DNA from: Apostichopus japonicus
Taxonomy: Eukaryota; Echinodermata; Holothuroidea; Aspidochirotida; Stichopodidae
Length of the DNA: 64,000 nucleotides
Direction: 5' to 3'
Assembly: GCF_037975245.1 (NCBI RefSeq)
Contig: NC_092563.1
Coordinates: 31,337,960-31,401,959 of the forward strand
Below the pieces are notes generated by a model. It was not told the origin of the DNA. It did not search any database and saw only the letters and a list, made by a program, of their open reading frames with translations. Made by a program: the position numbers and the translations under genes. Below, in pieces: positions 48,841 through 61,024 of the stretch (the stretch's first letter is position 1; each line of letters opens with the position of its first letter).

Positions 48841-49628
48841 ACTATTTGTTCACACATGTAGGCATGTAAGAAGAGGCCGCATATGTTCAGAATTTTATTT
48901 TACAGTGCTCTTGCTTCATACAGTAAAGTCCGTAGTAACGTAGATATAATCAGATCTGCACAAACCTCTCCATCTGTAGCCATTTGATATCATTACATTT
49001 ATTTGTATTTTAATATGTGATTTCTATCCAAAAAGCATTTCTCTTTTCTAGTTTATCATCATTTTTAACTGCTATGACTACAACAAGATATTTGTGATAT
49101 TTGTGTTTTGATAGAACGTATTGCTCATGGTGAGCTGCCACTGCCATTTAGTATAATAGTTCTGTATATCTGAATATATCGGAGTATGGGTTAACTAAAT
49201 TTGGAAGGCACATGAACTGATTTCTTGGGTATAATTGGAGTCCACGGAATCACTGAATTGATGTATCAGGAGGTATTCCTAGTTTTTGTTTGTTATAATT
49301 AGCACTACTGTACAGTGCTCTTTTTGAAATTTCCCTCCCACATTTGATATATTTTTTAGTCTCATGTTGAATATTCAGTGAACATTCCAACTGTCACAAT
49401 GTGAAACAATTTTTTGTGTCTTTATACATTGCTAGGACTAGTGTCATTATCCAACTTCATTGTGTTTTTTGTTTGAAAGATCTCTCAGACACATCTCTTG
49501 TGTTCAACATTAAGCCATTTTTAAATGGAGTTTTTAAAACACATCACCTATTAAGTAATCACATATTATGCAATTAGCATATTCAGATAGACGTACTGAA
49601 TAATGGTAGCTACTTCCAATGTTCATAG

Positions 49629-49706
49629 GTACAAGCTGACTATTACCACGGCAGTGATAATAAAAACAATGGAAGTGGTGTTGAACCAACTCATACAAAC
49701 AACAGA
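49629..49706 (+). CDS. Internal exon of the three-exon gene (exon b)
   Basis: Acceptor TTCCAATGTTCATAG, 26 complete codons (VQADYYHGSDNKNNGSGVEP, then THTNNR), donor AGA|GTGAGTAC. Phase 0 on both sides agrees with exons a and c. It is hydrophilic and Asn/Gly-rich, probably disordered. Family not recognised. Confidence 0.45.
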
Positions 49707-49920
49707 GTGAGTACAGATATGTTGGTGTTAGTGTAATGAATTCCTAACATAAAAGAGAGGTACATAAGCTCACCAGTAACTTGACGAATGACTCTTTACT
49801 CGAACTGCTAAAATAGTATCAGATGTGGGAATCCAACAAAATAACTCATCTGGATCCCAGAGGCATGATGTCTATATAATTATCACGTATTAAAATATAC
49901 ACAAGAGTTTCCTTTGATAG

Positions 49921-50079
49921 GTGTCAAAACGCGTGTACGAAATGAAGCGACCGCGTCCGCGAGGCTCCGACGAAACGCCTAAATTTGAACCTCCTCGGAT
50001 AGCACAAGCGATGAATGTTTTTAAATGCGAAATGATATCCAATGGATTAAATCTATATGATAATTTTTCTTGGTGGTGA
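49921..50079 (+). CDS. Terminal exon of the three-exon gene (exon c)
   Basis: Acceptor GAGTTTCCTTTGATAG, then 52 codons and TGA in phase 0. The first half is distinctly G+C-richer than its surroundings and codes for a basic, proline-rich segment (VSKRVYEMKRPRPRGSDETP), then FEPPRIAQAMN. The AT-rich last part (ending DNFSWW) may lie beyond an unseen donor. The basic KRPRPR could be a nuclear-localisation or nucleic-acid-binding patch. No family recognised. Confidence 0.5.
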   Translation: MSKRVYEMKRPRPRGSDETPKFEPPRIAQAMNVFKCEMISNGLNLYDNFSWW

Positions 50080-51079
50080 TCGTGTAAATGTTTTTAGAAT
50101 TGATGATAAAATAATAATATTTATTTGAACTGATTGTGTCATAGTTTACGTTTATGCATCAACATAATAACAAAGTTACTACACACATCATTAACAGCTC
50201 ATGTAGTTCTCATAAACGGGGTATATGTTATAGATACACTCCTAGGAAGTACAATATAATGGTCACACTCTGTAGATATGAAGGTTAGTGTTCTACAATA
50301 TTTAGTTTGAAATTACTGCGGTAGCAAAATGCAATATCACAAAGTGTCTTTCAACGTGATCTTACCTTCGATTAGAGGGGACTTGTTGGTCTCTCCTTAT
50401 GGTTTTAGGTCTAATAATATGTTACTTTAAGAAAAATTCTTCTCCCAAAAAAAGCGTAACGTGTGAGAGTCGTCAATCCTGTTATGAACATAGCGTGGTA
50501 TGATTCGAGCAAATAAAGCAGTATACCACAGTAGGACTTTGGTTTATTATATTAGCATATCTATGGAAATCAATGCAAACATTATGTAAACAACAGACCC
50601 TGCACAAGATAACAACTTACAGGCGTAACTATAATTGTCGACAATTATAAATACTTCTTTGTCACGTCATGCCTTTCTTTCTGTACGCTTTGAAACCAAA
50701 GATCTCAAGTACCCATTAGGCGTTATCAAAATAAGCAACAAAGCTAATGAATGAGCGATGCAAAAGATGGAAACAAGTCGGATACGTTAATTGGCAGCCT
50801 TACAAGTTGATTGTTTCATTGATGTATGCTACCCGGTGGTGCTAACTTCAACCATGTCTCCAGCAGCCAAAAACAACACCAGCCTTTGCGTGTAGCTCCC
50901 AGCACATATTAATGGAACCCCACGCCCAACTGCCCAAAGGGCGGTGGAGGAAGGTGAAGATGGACTAATTTCTTGTTTTATATCGGCTCATTATGATGTT
51001 TGTATTTGATAAATTTATCATCAGTAACTCTTATTCTTGTATTTTTTTATTTACCATTTTTCCTGAAACATTTAAAACC
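50080..51079. other. No gene seen
   Basis: Probable 3' flank of the three-exon gene. AATAAA occurs near 50511. Confidence 0.4.
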
Positions 51080-51790
51080 GTGAAATATTAAATCAATGAC
51101 CCATTTTTTATCATAATTGTGTCTGGGAAATGCAATTTCCGGCAATCTGGGGGTACATCTGTCAAAAAAAATGGTACGCTCCGCGCGATCCCATAGTGGC
51201 GCTCCACCAATTTTCAAAACAAAACGGCGCCCTTGATGATTTCGCCTCATTTTGTCTCAAAAGAAAACTTGTTCCTTGTTTCCCAATTTGCACATTGGAT
51301 ATAGCAGTGCTAGTATGCATATTTTCCTTGAGAGGGGGGGGGGGTTGATGGAGTGATGTGTGTACACAAATAAGATAATACAATAAGAGTTGTAAAGGGT
51401 ACTAAATATAAGGCTGCATCATTCCAATCGAATTGCTGCAAAGTGCCCTTTGATGTCGGTGCCCCCCCCCCTAGATTAAAAGTGCTTCCGCCGCCCTTGA
51501 TGGGCGGTGATCATGGATCAGCCAACACGAAAATGTTTCGATATCTTAAATTTTGGGCGCTTCTGGGAGACGAGGAATTGGTAAACTTGGGAATAAATGG
51601 CGATCACTTCCTTCGAAAATATTTCCCAAAATAAAAAAATGCCGGAAATTTGTATCAATTTTAAGGGGGTGTTGCTTTCTGCCATAATGCACGGGAAGTG
51701 CCGTTTCCTGCAATCTGAGGGGTCTGCCAGAAGAAAAATTTTCTTGTACGCTGCGCGCCAACCGACTTATCTGCAGCAAATACTTCATTA
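51080..51790. repeat. Two decayed MITE-like copies
   Basis: Segments near 51120-51240 and 51680-51770 share TTTCCGGCAATCTGxGGG and GTACGCTsCGCGC with each other. They resemble CATTTCCGGCGATATAGGGA and TGTACGCTCTGCGCCAAC in the MITE family at 14664. C-rich and G-rich runs lie between them. Confidence 0.55.
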
Positions 51791-53040
51791 CAAAAGAGTA
51801 ATAATTGTATGTCTTACAAAGACTAATTATCACAAACAATTTAGGAAAATTCACTCATATTTAAGTAATCGTTACGAGGAAAGGAAGTTTTTGTGTTATT
51901 CGAATCATAAGCCAATGGCTTTTATCTGCAGCCCTGAAAACAAACACTATATCGTGAAAGAACTGACGAAATACATTATCTGTTAGTTCGAGAAGCAATG
52001 CTTGAGTCTATGAGAAAACTCAGACTTACTATGATCTCGAAATACCAAATATAATGATCGTAGAGATAAAAATATTTTAACTGGTTTTGAATTTGTTTGC
52101 AGTAAGCGATCACTTTTTAACCAATACTAAATATGAAAAGAAGTTAATGCAATTGTTCTTGAAAAAAAGCATTTGCAATGTTAGAATAAATGTAGGCGAC
52201 TAGTTGGAAAATACTGCCCCTTTGATAATATAACTAAGGAACATACAACAGCCAATTAAAAGACATTGCATACAGTTTCATGAAGTGACAATTGAAGGAT
52301 GCACACGTTAAATTACATAAACAAGTCGAATACCTCAATTCGGGTTTTCTACTGTACATACAATTCAGCCAAATTTGTGCCTGATGGTAACAATTTGAAA
52401 ACAACCCCCATACTTTTACAGAAGCTTTCTGAGGCCACTTTGAGTGTATTCCCGAATTTTGAAAGAGGACGTCCTCAAATTGACGGTCACACAACAAATG
52501 TCCTTAAAGTGAAGTTGTGTACCACAGCACAAGTTCTCGAGTTGATAGATATCGTAACATACATATACCCCACACATACACACGCACACACACACACACA
52601 TACACATACACAAACACAAACACCCAGTCATTACTTTATAGATTCCTACGGCTAAAGCTAAGGAATAAAATATCGGTGATACATACATATCTGCTTACCA
52701 GTAAAGCAGTGTACTGTGTATTGATCAGTGTATAACTAACCTTCTGAGATTTGTTAGCCTGTTTGTAAACATAGTTTAAGCTTGACCTAAATTTAAAACT
52801 CTTCCTAGATCAGTTTGGTTCATTGACAAAAGTAAAGCTATACCACAAATATGATTTTCTGCCCAGTTTGTTTGGCTGAGTTTACCTGGTTTGTTTTTGG
52901 TGTTTGACCTCAATGTATCTCAAATGACCTTTAACTGATTGCAAAATCGATGGTGCATTAAGGGCAACCTACATACAACATAAGGAGATCTGCTGAAGTT
53001 TAACACACGGGGTATTGCATGGTTACACATATGACCTTTA
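51791..53040. other. No gene seen
   Basis: Contains a (CA)n-rich tract at 52566-52622. Open frames lack support. Confidence 0.4.
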
Positions 53041-53073
53041 CCCTCTCTCTCTCTCCACCTCTCTCTCTCTCTC

Positions 53074-53104
<31 letters not shown>
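53041..53104. repeat. (CT)n and (TA)n microsatellite
   Basis: CT-rich run followed by about 12 TA units. Confidence 0.9.
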
Positions 53105-53107
<3 letters not shown>

Positions 53108-53512
53108 GTGGTCCATACTGATAATATAAAAGATAAACTAGCGAATATATTTAACAACGACATGCTGCTATTTTTCACTACTCCATCGTCAGGCAATTGT
53201 AAAAGATCAATTAAATACAAGGGCTAATATACATCAGAAGACGACACTAGTAATAAGCATGAGTGAATTTTAAGCTAGGAATGGTTAGAACAACCAGCAA
53301 TAAAAAGTAAATAGGGATTAGAATAGCTCCAACCCGTAGCTCGCTACGTTTCTATTTAAGTCAGCATTTAAGTATTTTATTAGGAGACTCTCTTTAATCT
53401 TCCTCCTGAACCACTAGGGTTCATTACCAATAGCGGCACAATGGTCAAAACAAGTAGGCAGATTATGTTTGTGCGCAGTACAATGAAGGTTAATAGCGTC
53501 TTCTGATGAACA
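53105..53512 (-). mobile_element. Penelope-like element remnant (C-terminal GIY-YIG part and 3' end)
   Basis: Minus strand 53512-53321 reads RCSSEDAINLHCTAHKHNLP, then after one TAG, FRRKIKESLLIKYLNADLNR. The RRKIKES...LN pattern is the usual end of PLE GIY-YIG proteins. After the stop comes TTGCCTGACGATGGAGTAGT, then an AT-rich end and (TA)n, as in other PLE tails. It is 5'-truncated and non-functional. Confidence 0.55.
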
Positions 53513-53514
53513 TC

Positions 53515-54362
53515 TTATGACATCTTTTGGTGGTCCACAATAAAACTTTTAAACCAGTTTAGGACAGTACCAGTAATACCAATTCCATTAAATAATACAG
53601 AAAAAGGTACATTATGGTCAATGGTGTCAAAAGCCGAGCTTAAGTCAAGGAGTACCAGCACAGTAGCATATCCACTGTCAATGGCAACTAATATGTCATA
53701 AGTTACTCTTAAAAGGAGGGTTTCGGATCTATGGTATTTTTTGTAAGCAGATTGCCTAGAAATTTTGAGGCTATTAGAATGCATGTGAGTATTCAATCGT
53801 TTAAAGACAACTCTTTCAATCAATTTACCTAAAAAAGTAGATTGCAGATCGGTCTATAATTTTTAAAATTGTTATGATCTAAGCCATTCCCTTCGATGAC
53901 AGGAGAAATATCTGCAAGTTTTAGACCATCCATACTGCCAGTGATGAGAGACAAATTAACGAGATGACATATGCAAGGAAGAAGAAAATCAATATTACTT
54001 TGTAGGATATCTATCGGGAGTATGCCACTAGGGGAGCATTTAATTCCAGTATCATTAATTATCTCCCTTAACTCACCAATACTGGTAGGTTCAAACTGAG
54101 AAAAGACAAATCCACGAAAAGCAGTAGCAAGCTGTCCAGCATCTCTATCAATGTCCTGAAAATCGGAACGTATTTGTGCTATTTTGTCGTTAAAATACTC
54201 ATTAAAGTCATTTGTAAGAGTTTGTAGAGAAACAGTAGGTGGAAGGATTTTGGTTTGATTTTTATCAAGGAAATTATGCACAAATTTGTAAAGGGCTTTG
54301 AAATTCCCCTCACAATTTTGGAACTTGATTCTAAAGAAATATCTTTTCTTTGAACGAGCCAT
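53515..54362 (-). pseudogene. Non-LTR retrotransposon reverse transcriptase fragment (CR1/L2-like)
   Basis: Minus strand: residues leading into the RT domain end in NNFKNYRPICNLLF. After a one-base frameshift near 53829 the frame continues GKLIERVVFKRLN, QSAYKKYHRSETLLLRV and VLLDLSSAFDTIDHN, which are RT motifs with the first catalytic Asp in LDLSSAFD. It breaks off about 30 residues later at SFIVDHQKMS, so the YxDD motif, the endonuclease and the 3' end are missing. It directly abuts the PLE remnant at 53512. It cannot move by itself. Confidence 0.8.
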
Positions 54363-54421
54363 TTATTGTAGCCGACTAATTGTAGTAGTGTCCTTTCTAA
54401 CTTGAAGATAGACGTCTTTGT

Positions 54422-54572
<151 letters not shown>

Positions 54573-54689
54573 AATAACGAAAAAACTGTTAAACAACTAT
54601 GCTGCATTTAGAGAACGGCTGGATCTCGAGTGAGATACAATAATTGAATTAGGTAAGTGATTGGAAGTAAAACAGCCAATGTTTGGTTT

Positions 54690-54730
54690 TTGCAGAGCTT
54701 TCGAGCAAAACTAACTCTTCTTCCGTGCAT
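54690..54730 (-). ncRNA. Degenerate hammerhead-like motif at the PLE 3' end
   Basis: Minus strand: CGGAAGA (54719-54725), a helix-like GAG...CTC, then GAAA (54699-54702) and GCTCTGC. A hammerhead core would need CUGANGA; here the invariant U is G, so it should be inactive if it ever was a ribozyme. The placement agrees with the ribozymes known in PLE terminal repeats. Confidence 0.3.
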
Positions 54731-54881
54731 GATCACCGAAAGTGACAAGGAGTAGCAGGAATTGAAACTGTTTTATAGAGGAGATGTCGGCATGGTTGTA
54801 AGGGAAAGCGACTTACTGATTTCTGCTGAATTGAGCAGAAGTTTTAGAAATTCGGATTATTTTAATCCGCGTCGGATTATT

Positions 54882-57609
54882 TTAATCCGATTCCGTCATA
54901 ATTGTAAAGGAATTGTTTTGGTTTATTTGGGACGGCAAATCGTTTCTGATGTTAAAACCGAATGGTGCCGTGGTCTTTAGGTTTAGATCCCAGAAATTTT
55001 CTTTCGCTTTCCTAGATTTATCTGTCAAAGAAGCGTTCTGGTCAATGGCAATAACACGCAAATTCTCAATTGAATGATTTTGGAGATTGAAGTGATTTGC
55101 AACAGGTTGGTAGATCTTTTTTGTTTTGATCGCCGATCTATGTTGTGTCAGTCTCATTCTAAGAGTGTTTTTTGACTCTCCAATGTATTGTAAGTTACAA
55201 ATATTGCAGAAGATGAGGTAAATGACATTTTTGGATAGGCAGTTAATTTTGTGCCGAATTTGGAACGTGCGTTTGGTTTGGTTGCTCTGAAAGGCCCCGG
55301 TCGAATCGACAAGTAAGCACGTTTTGCAATTTTGTGTACAGGGCGATGATCCTGTAGTTTCTGTTTTGCTTTCCCCTAATGGGGTGTCATCCCGAAAGGA
55401 TGTCCGAACTAAGATGTCCCGTAGGTTGCTGGGTCTTTTAAAAGCGATGACAGGTAATTCTGGGAATACTGATTTCAGGCGTTCGGTGCCTTGAAGTAGG
55501 TGAAAATTCTTCTGAATGATATTAGCCAGTGGTGGGAGACCAGGGTGGAATTCAGTTACGAATGGTACCCTTTTGGAACTGGTTTAACGAGTTTTGTACG
55601 TCAATGTTTCGGTACGGGGTTTGCTTTTAGCCTTTTTGATGGCATTTTCAGTAGTACCCCGAAAATACTGTCTGTTTAGGAGGTGTTGTGACAGTTCTTT
55701 AGTGCGTGAATCAAAATCGACTTCTGAGGAGCAAATGCGTCGAATGCGCAACGCTTGACTGTACGGAATATTTCTGGTACAGTGGCGTGGATGGCAACTG
55801 CTTGGTAAGAGGTAGTTGTGCTTGTTCGTGGGTTTATTGAACAAGTCTGTTTTGAGTGAACCATTTTGTAGGGTCACGGTGGTGTCCAGAAAGTGAACGC
55901 CAAGTCCAGAAAAATCAGCAGTGAATTTGATAGTGTGATGAAACGAGTGTATGTCATCAATGAAGAGTTTTAGATTTGCCTCACCATGGGTCCATATCAT
56001 AAAGATATCGTCAATGTAACGTAACCACATGTGTGGTTTCAAGTTTTGTCGAGATAAAAATTCTTTCTCGAGGTTTCCCATAAAGATGTTGGCAAAAGAC
56101 GGTGCCATTTTGGTACCCATTGCGGTGCCATGAATTTGGAGGTAGTGTTTGTTGCCAAATACCAGATTATTGTTGGTCAAGATAAGTTGCATTAATTCGG
56201 CCAATTCTTTTTTCGTTTTTTCGTTCGGGGTTTTGCCACGTTTCGGTTGACTGCTTTTGTGCAGGCCGAAATGCCCTCTTCGTTAAGGATATTTGTATAT
56301 AACGAAGACCCATCCAAGGTAACTAACAGAGAAGATAAGGGAAGATTTTTTATTTCCCGAATTTTCCGGATGAAATCCGTAGTGTCCTTCACATAGGACG
56401 GTAGGGCCGAAACGAGAGGTTGGATGAGGAGATCCACGAATTTGGAATTTTTTTCAGTCGCTGTGCCATTACCCGATATTATGGGCCTCCCGGGATTGCC
56501 TTCTTTGTAAATTTTAGGCAGAAAATAAAAGCGACCAGGTTTTGGTTCGTTTTCCAGGAGGTTTTGGTCTAACTTGCGGTCAATGAAACCGTTAGAGACT
56601 ATCTTTTGGATGACTCTTTTCACGTTTTGTGTGATTTCTTGAGTAGGATCAGAATCTAGGAGTTTGTAGTGTTGAGGGTTGCCGAGTAGTCTGTTGGCTT
56701 CCTCTCTGTAGAATTGTTTGTCCATAGCGACAATTGCAGAACCCTTGTCGGCTGGCTTGATGACAATGTCATCGCGCTTCCGGAGTTCATGAATGGCCTG
56801 TCTCTCAGTTTTGTTGAGATTGTCGCGGAAGTCTGGGGCGGAGGTGTGTGTTTTAACATCCTCTTCAATGGCCGAAATAAATGATTCAAGAGGCGCACAA
56901 TGGGCCTTGGGTGGATTCCACGAGCTTTTTGGCTTAAAATTGGAATCCAAGTCGTTGGTTTGCGTGGTGTTATTGCCATTTTCGTCGGCAAAAAATTCAC
57001 GGAGACGTAAGCGTCGATAGAACAGATTTAGGTCAAGAGAAAGTTTCTGAGCGTTTACTTGCCGTGGTTTAGGGCAAAAATTTAGACCTTTGGAGAGTAG
57101 GTTTGTTTCTCCTGCCGAGAGTTGGCAGTCAATGGTAACAACTGCACTTTTGGTGGTGTTGCATGCGGTCTGTATCTCTTTCCGACGGAATCTGCGAGAC
57201 CTGGTTTTTTTGAGGTTTCAAGTTGGGTTTCACCAGAAGACTTAACTCTTTGCGTGACATTATCCCTCTTCAATTTGTGACATTGTCTTGAAGCCTGGGT
57301 ATGTGAGAGGTTCAAGCAAATTTTGGAGATGGAGTCAAGCTTTCTTTCGAACTCGTTCTTGGGGAGTTCTTTGTGCAGTTTTCTGGTTATGGAATCAATT
57401 TGCTGGCTAAGTTCGTGAATTGTTTTGCGACAAATACTTATTTGCACAGCCATTAATTCAAGCGAAGCATTCTTAAGGATTCCTTTCCAATTGGCAAAGC
57501 TGTCGCTATCAGAAAGTGGTAAACCAGAACGGACCTTGATTTTAAGTCCTTTTGGTACCGTTTTGTTTTTACGGTATAGTCTGTAGCTGGAATTAAAAAA
57601 CAGTAACAC
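54882..57609 (-). pseudogene. PLE reverse transcriptase / GIY-YIG protein with three breaks
   Basis: The N-terminal part starts near 57609. A slip in a run of seven A (57205-57211) shifts the frame into VVTIDCQLSAGETNLLSKGL. RT follows with DIVIKPADKGSAIVAMDK, FYFLPKIYKEGNPGRPIIS, then LVTLDGSSLYTNI with the first catalytic Asp. A missing base in the A run at 56231-56234 shifts the frame into ELAELMQLILTNNN, YLQIHGTAMGTKMAPSFANI and RYIDDIFMIW with the catalytic Asp pair. A TAA at 55584-55586 interrupts just before PFVTEFHPGLPP. The GIY-YIG part is NVIYLIFCNICNLQYIGESK with LRMRLTQHRSA. The two frameshifts lie in homopolymers, so sequencing error is possible, but the stop codon looks real. 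Confidence 0.85.
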
Positions 57610-57637
57610 TTATATCCACCCACACACCGAAAGAACA
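57596..57637. repeat. Left arm of a 42-bp perfect inverted repeat
   Basis: Starts AAAAACAGTAACACTTATAT and ends CCGAAAGAACA. It pairs exactly with 57851-57892 across the (TA)n tract, at the 5' edge of the PLE. Confidence 0.9.
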
Positions 57638-57850
<213 letters not shown>

Positions 57851-57892
57851 TGTTCTTTCGGTGTGTGGGTGGATATAAGTGTTACTGTTTTT
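57851..57892. repeat. Right arm of the 42-bp inverted repeat
   Basis: TGTTCTTTCGGTGTGTGGGT followed by GGATATAAGTGTTACTGTTT. Beyond it the sequence (GTTCTCTCTATTTACTTATT) differs from the PLE, so only the leader was copied in reverse. Confidence 0.9.
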
Positions 57893-58355
57893 GAATTGTT
57901 CTCTCTATTTACTTATTGGAGCGCTCTACTAGACAAGCCCTCCGGGTATTTTGAAGTGCTTTTTTTCACAATGTTCCCTGCTGTTGATATGCGTTGTCAC
58001 TTAGTTAACTTCTCTGTATTTATATTGTGAAGCAACATATAAATGAAATCAAAAATGAACTTGCATGCGTTGAAATTTCTGTCTTTGGCTTTTATTCATA
58101 TATTTATATTTGCCCCATTTTAATAACACGCATATTCGTTAAGTCGCCACTAGATTAGATAGGAGCTTCATTTCGTCATGGCGGACTGGTAATGTTATCA
58201 GGAGGGTAAAGTGCATTGTTTAGAGCACACCCTTAACTGTTTGAAACCGAGCACATAATCGGTGACTCAAAGAGCAAAGAGCACACCGTGAGCAAAAGAG
58301 AGTATTTTAGATGAGCAATTGAGCATCTCAGTTATAGGGACTCTTTGTACGGCAC
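57893..58355. other. No gene seen
   Basis: An ATG in good context (GTCATGGCGGACTGGTAATG, near 58178) codes for only MADW unless spliced at CTG|GTAATG. Left uncalled. Confidence 0.35.
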
Positions 58356-58556
58356 AAACTGGCATTACCCGGGTGAAATCCTTGGTGGCTACATCGAATA
58401 GGGGAATCTTGGTACATCCCAAATTGGATGTAGCCATGGCTACATCTTATTAGGGGTACGTTAAAAAGTGAGATTGCCCAGGTTCGACCTTTGGTGGCTA
58501 CATCTAATAGGGAATCTTGGAACGTGCCAAATTGGGATTACCCGGGAGCGATCTGG
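58356..58556. repeat. Diverged tandem repeat with TGGTGGCTACATC
   Basis: Two units share CTTxGGTGGCTACATCxAATAG, GGGAATCTTGGxACxTxCCAAATTGG and ATTACCCGGG. The internal CCATGG is part of an inverted GTAGCCATGGCTAC. Confidence 0.6.
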
Positions 58557-59290
58557 GGCACACTCTACTACTGACATGTAACAATTGAACGCATTTCAGT
58601 CAAAATCATCCTGCTAAAAAGTTTCATGCCACAAACGTTAACTGTATTGATTCGCAACGACTCGGTACGTATTTGGTGATGTCGGGCACGATCCGAACAG
58701 CTAGCCCGAAACTGCATGGCATAATATTATACACAGTCATATGTGGTTTCACACAGCCAGCAGCTCCTTATGTGTTATGGCGTATATTAATTGTTTTGGA
58801 TGATAAACCAGGGCCAGGAAATCGACCTAGTATATACAGACCGCAGAGGTTTATATTTGTGCAATGATAGACTATAGACCTACATTGTATTCGTTGGATA
58901 AATCGTGCGTTAGGCTTTCGGTGTACGTGTACGTAAAATTTCTCTAACTAGCAGGATAAAGTAAAGTTAACATGTTGTTTACGACCAATCGGTGTTCAGG
59001 AACAGGTGTGAGTCGTGATTGACAACCATTAATGAGCTTGGATGTCCGGTTAATCTGTCATGGTTTGAGTTATTTCTTCGTTTATTCAGACGCATGCTAG
59101 CTAGAGTACTGTTTATAAATATTACGTAGCTTTGGTCTACGTTAAAGGACCAAACGCCGAACTAGTTAATTCGTGATCGCAATAACTTCAAACTGGTTGC
59201 AGTAGCAAAGACCCCTCTGTAAATTCGCTCACACGAAGTGCTGTTTTAGTGAGTTGTTACGTAGTGTGCGTCATGTAAAGTACTCACTTA
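58557..59290. other. No gene seen
   Basis: One frame at 58673-58867 is open without other support. Confidence 0.35.
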
Positions 59291-59296
59291 TAGAAA

Positions 59297-59690
59297 TTTC
59301 TGGAAATGCCCATCCCTTACAAATGAAGTGATACCTATCATTTTCCAGTAGGGTTCAACTGGTTACATCATGAAAACACCTAGGTCAATGAGGGGATGGG
59401 CATTTTGGGGTTCTACTGGCAGGGGTACCCCACCAATAAAATTACTGGCAATGCCCATCCCTTGTATCTGAAGTCCTAACCACCATTTTCAGTCCAGTAG
59501 GTTTCCAAGTGGTTACCTCATGAGCTGACCTAGGTCAGCCGTGAGGGGTCAATTATTGATGACTGGCAGAGGTACCCAACCACCAATAATTACTGGCAAT
59601 GGCCATTTGTTGCTCTTGGGGCCAAACCTGACACATATTGCTCTTACTTTGATGTGGTTACCATGAAAGCTGATCTAAGTTAGCTTTAGG
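59297..59690. repeat. Tandem repeat, unit about 150 bp, 2.5 copies
   Basis: Each unit begins TACTGGCAATGCCCATCCCT or a variant, then has CCATTTTCxAGT, GGTTACxTCATGAxxxxACCTAGGTCA, GATGAGGGG-like and GGCAGxGGTACCC. Units start near 59297, 59444 and 59592, the last being partial. Confidence 0.65.
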
Positions 59691-59794
59691 TGACTTTAAA
59701 ATTGCTCTCCCAGCCCCACCCACCACACCCGGTGTGACAGTCGTCTGGTTTCATACACAGGAATGCACTGTGAACATTGTAATATACAAGGCAA

Positions 59795-60060
59795 TTGGTT
59801 ACCTTCCCAGCTAACCAAACCATCTGGGCTCCCGCTCTATAATACTATCATGGTTAATATCATAAAATGTTCCACCTCTCTCCTGGTCAAATTAACCAAA
59901 ATTTCCTGGTTGGTGCTAATACGATCCTGGTTAATATGACAAAATGTTCCACCCCTTTTGGTTCAATTAAACAACATTTCCTGGTTGATGTGACCACTAT
60001 CCTGGTTAATATTAAACTGATTTTCCACCTCATTCGTGGTTAAATCAACCCTTTCCTTGT
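59795..60060. repeat. Array of GGTTAAT/ATTAACC words
   Basis: CCTGGTTAATAT, GGTCAAATTAACC, TTCCTGGTTGGTG and AAAATGTTCCACC recur irregularly in about 265 bp, in both orientations. Confidence 0.55.
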
Positions 60061-60471
60061 TAATTCTATTGGGTATGCCACCGTATTCTCCATTTAATTT
60101 ACAATTCATTCAAATTGAGAAAAAGCAAAACAAATTATATAACAACATCATCAATGCTACTGATAGCTAACTTTATTTGGATCTCCATTACTTTTGAATT
60201 TTGATTACAAAGTGAACTTGCCCAATTGAGTTTAATTAATTCTTCAACTATTTATACAATTAATTAATATAAGAAATGCAATACTGAAATCCAAAATTTG
60301 GAGGACATATTTACAGCATAACCAACGTCACATACTGAAGCTCTGATTGCTCGACATCAAATATGAAATGTAACAGGGATACCAAGACCTTGATCAGCAC
60401 TTTTGCACAAGGATACAACTTGAAAATCACTTGAACAGATTTCAGTACAGAACAAAAAATGGATCCTATAC
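60061..60471. other. No gene seen
   Basis: AT-rich. A minus frame at 60311-60508 overlaps the next exon candidate and is probably intron read-through. Confidence 0.35.
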
Positions 60472-60535
60472 CTTTCTCTTGAAAAACTTGAAAAAGCCTC
60501 TCTCCCAATAACCTTTGTTACGACAGAATTCGGCC
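60472..60535 (-). CDS. Possible coding exon, aromatic/basic
   Basis: Minus strand: acceptor CTTCTGACCGCAG, one base, 21 codons (AEFCRNKGYWERGFFKFFKR plus Lys), donor AAG|GTATAG. The composition looks coding but no family is recognised and no partner exon was identified. Confidence 0.28.
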
Positions 60536-61001
60536 CTGCGGTCAGAAGCTTCTTTTCTTTAAGGCATGCTGTATTAGCCCAAAATATGCTAGATATTCAA
60601 ATAAGGCCACCTTTGGTCAGAATTCTTAAGATGTTTTTTTAACAACCTTTGAGGGAATTTTCCCATTCAGTCATCTTGTGTGTTCCTTAAAAATGTCTGA
60701 GAAAAATTGGAGAGAAAAGACCTCCAGGAAGGTACTTTTTGAAAACTTCTTGCCATTATAGCGTGCTATAACTTGGGGCCAATACTGACTACCATTAAAA
60801 TAGACAGGAAGATCTTAGAAGATCTACATTCACATTGTTGTTGCTAAGGATGACCTTATACCAAATTTCCGTTTTTAATTTAATTTAATTATTTACTTAT
60901 TGGTAATAAATTAATATTGTTGAAAGTTGCGCAGCAGATAGACCAAATTGGAGGAAGATTACTCGCCAGAGGGCAAAGGGACACAGCATCCTACGCACCT
61001 A

Positions 61002-61024
61002 AGTCAGTCAGTCAGTCAGTCAGT
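61002..61024. repeat. (TCAG)n short microsatellite
   Basis: Nearly six AGTC units. Confidence 0.9.

Noticed and set aside
53155-53200. CTGACGA...GAAA on the minus strand resembling a hammerhead core
   Set aside because: The segment between the core parts (TGGAGTAGT) cannot form helix II, so it is at most a decayed relic.
58178-58190. ATGGCGGACTGG as a first coding exon
   Set aside because: Only four codons before a stop, and the donor is weak.
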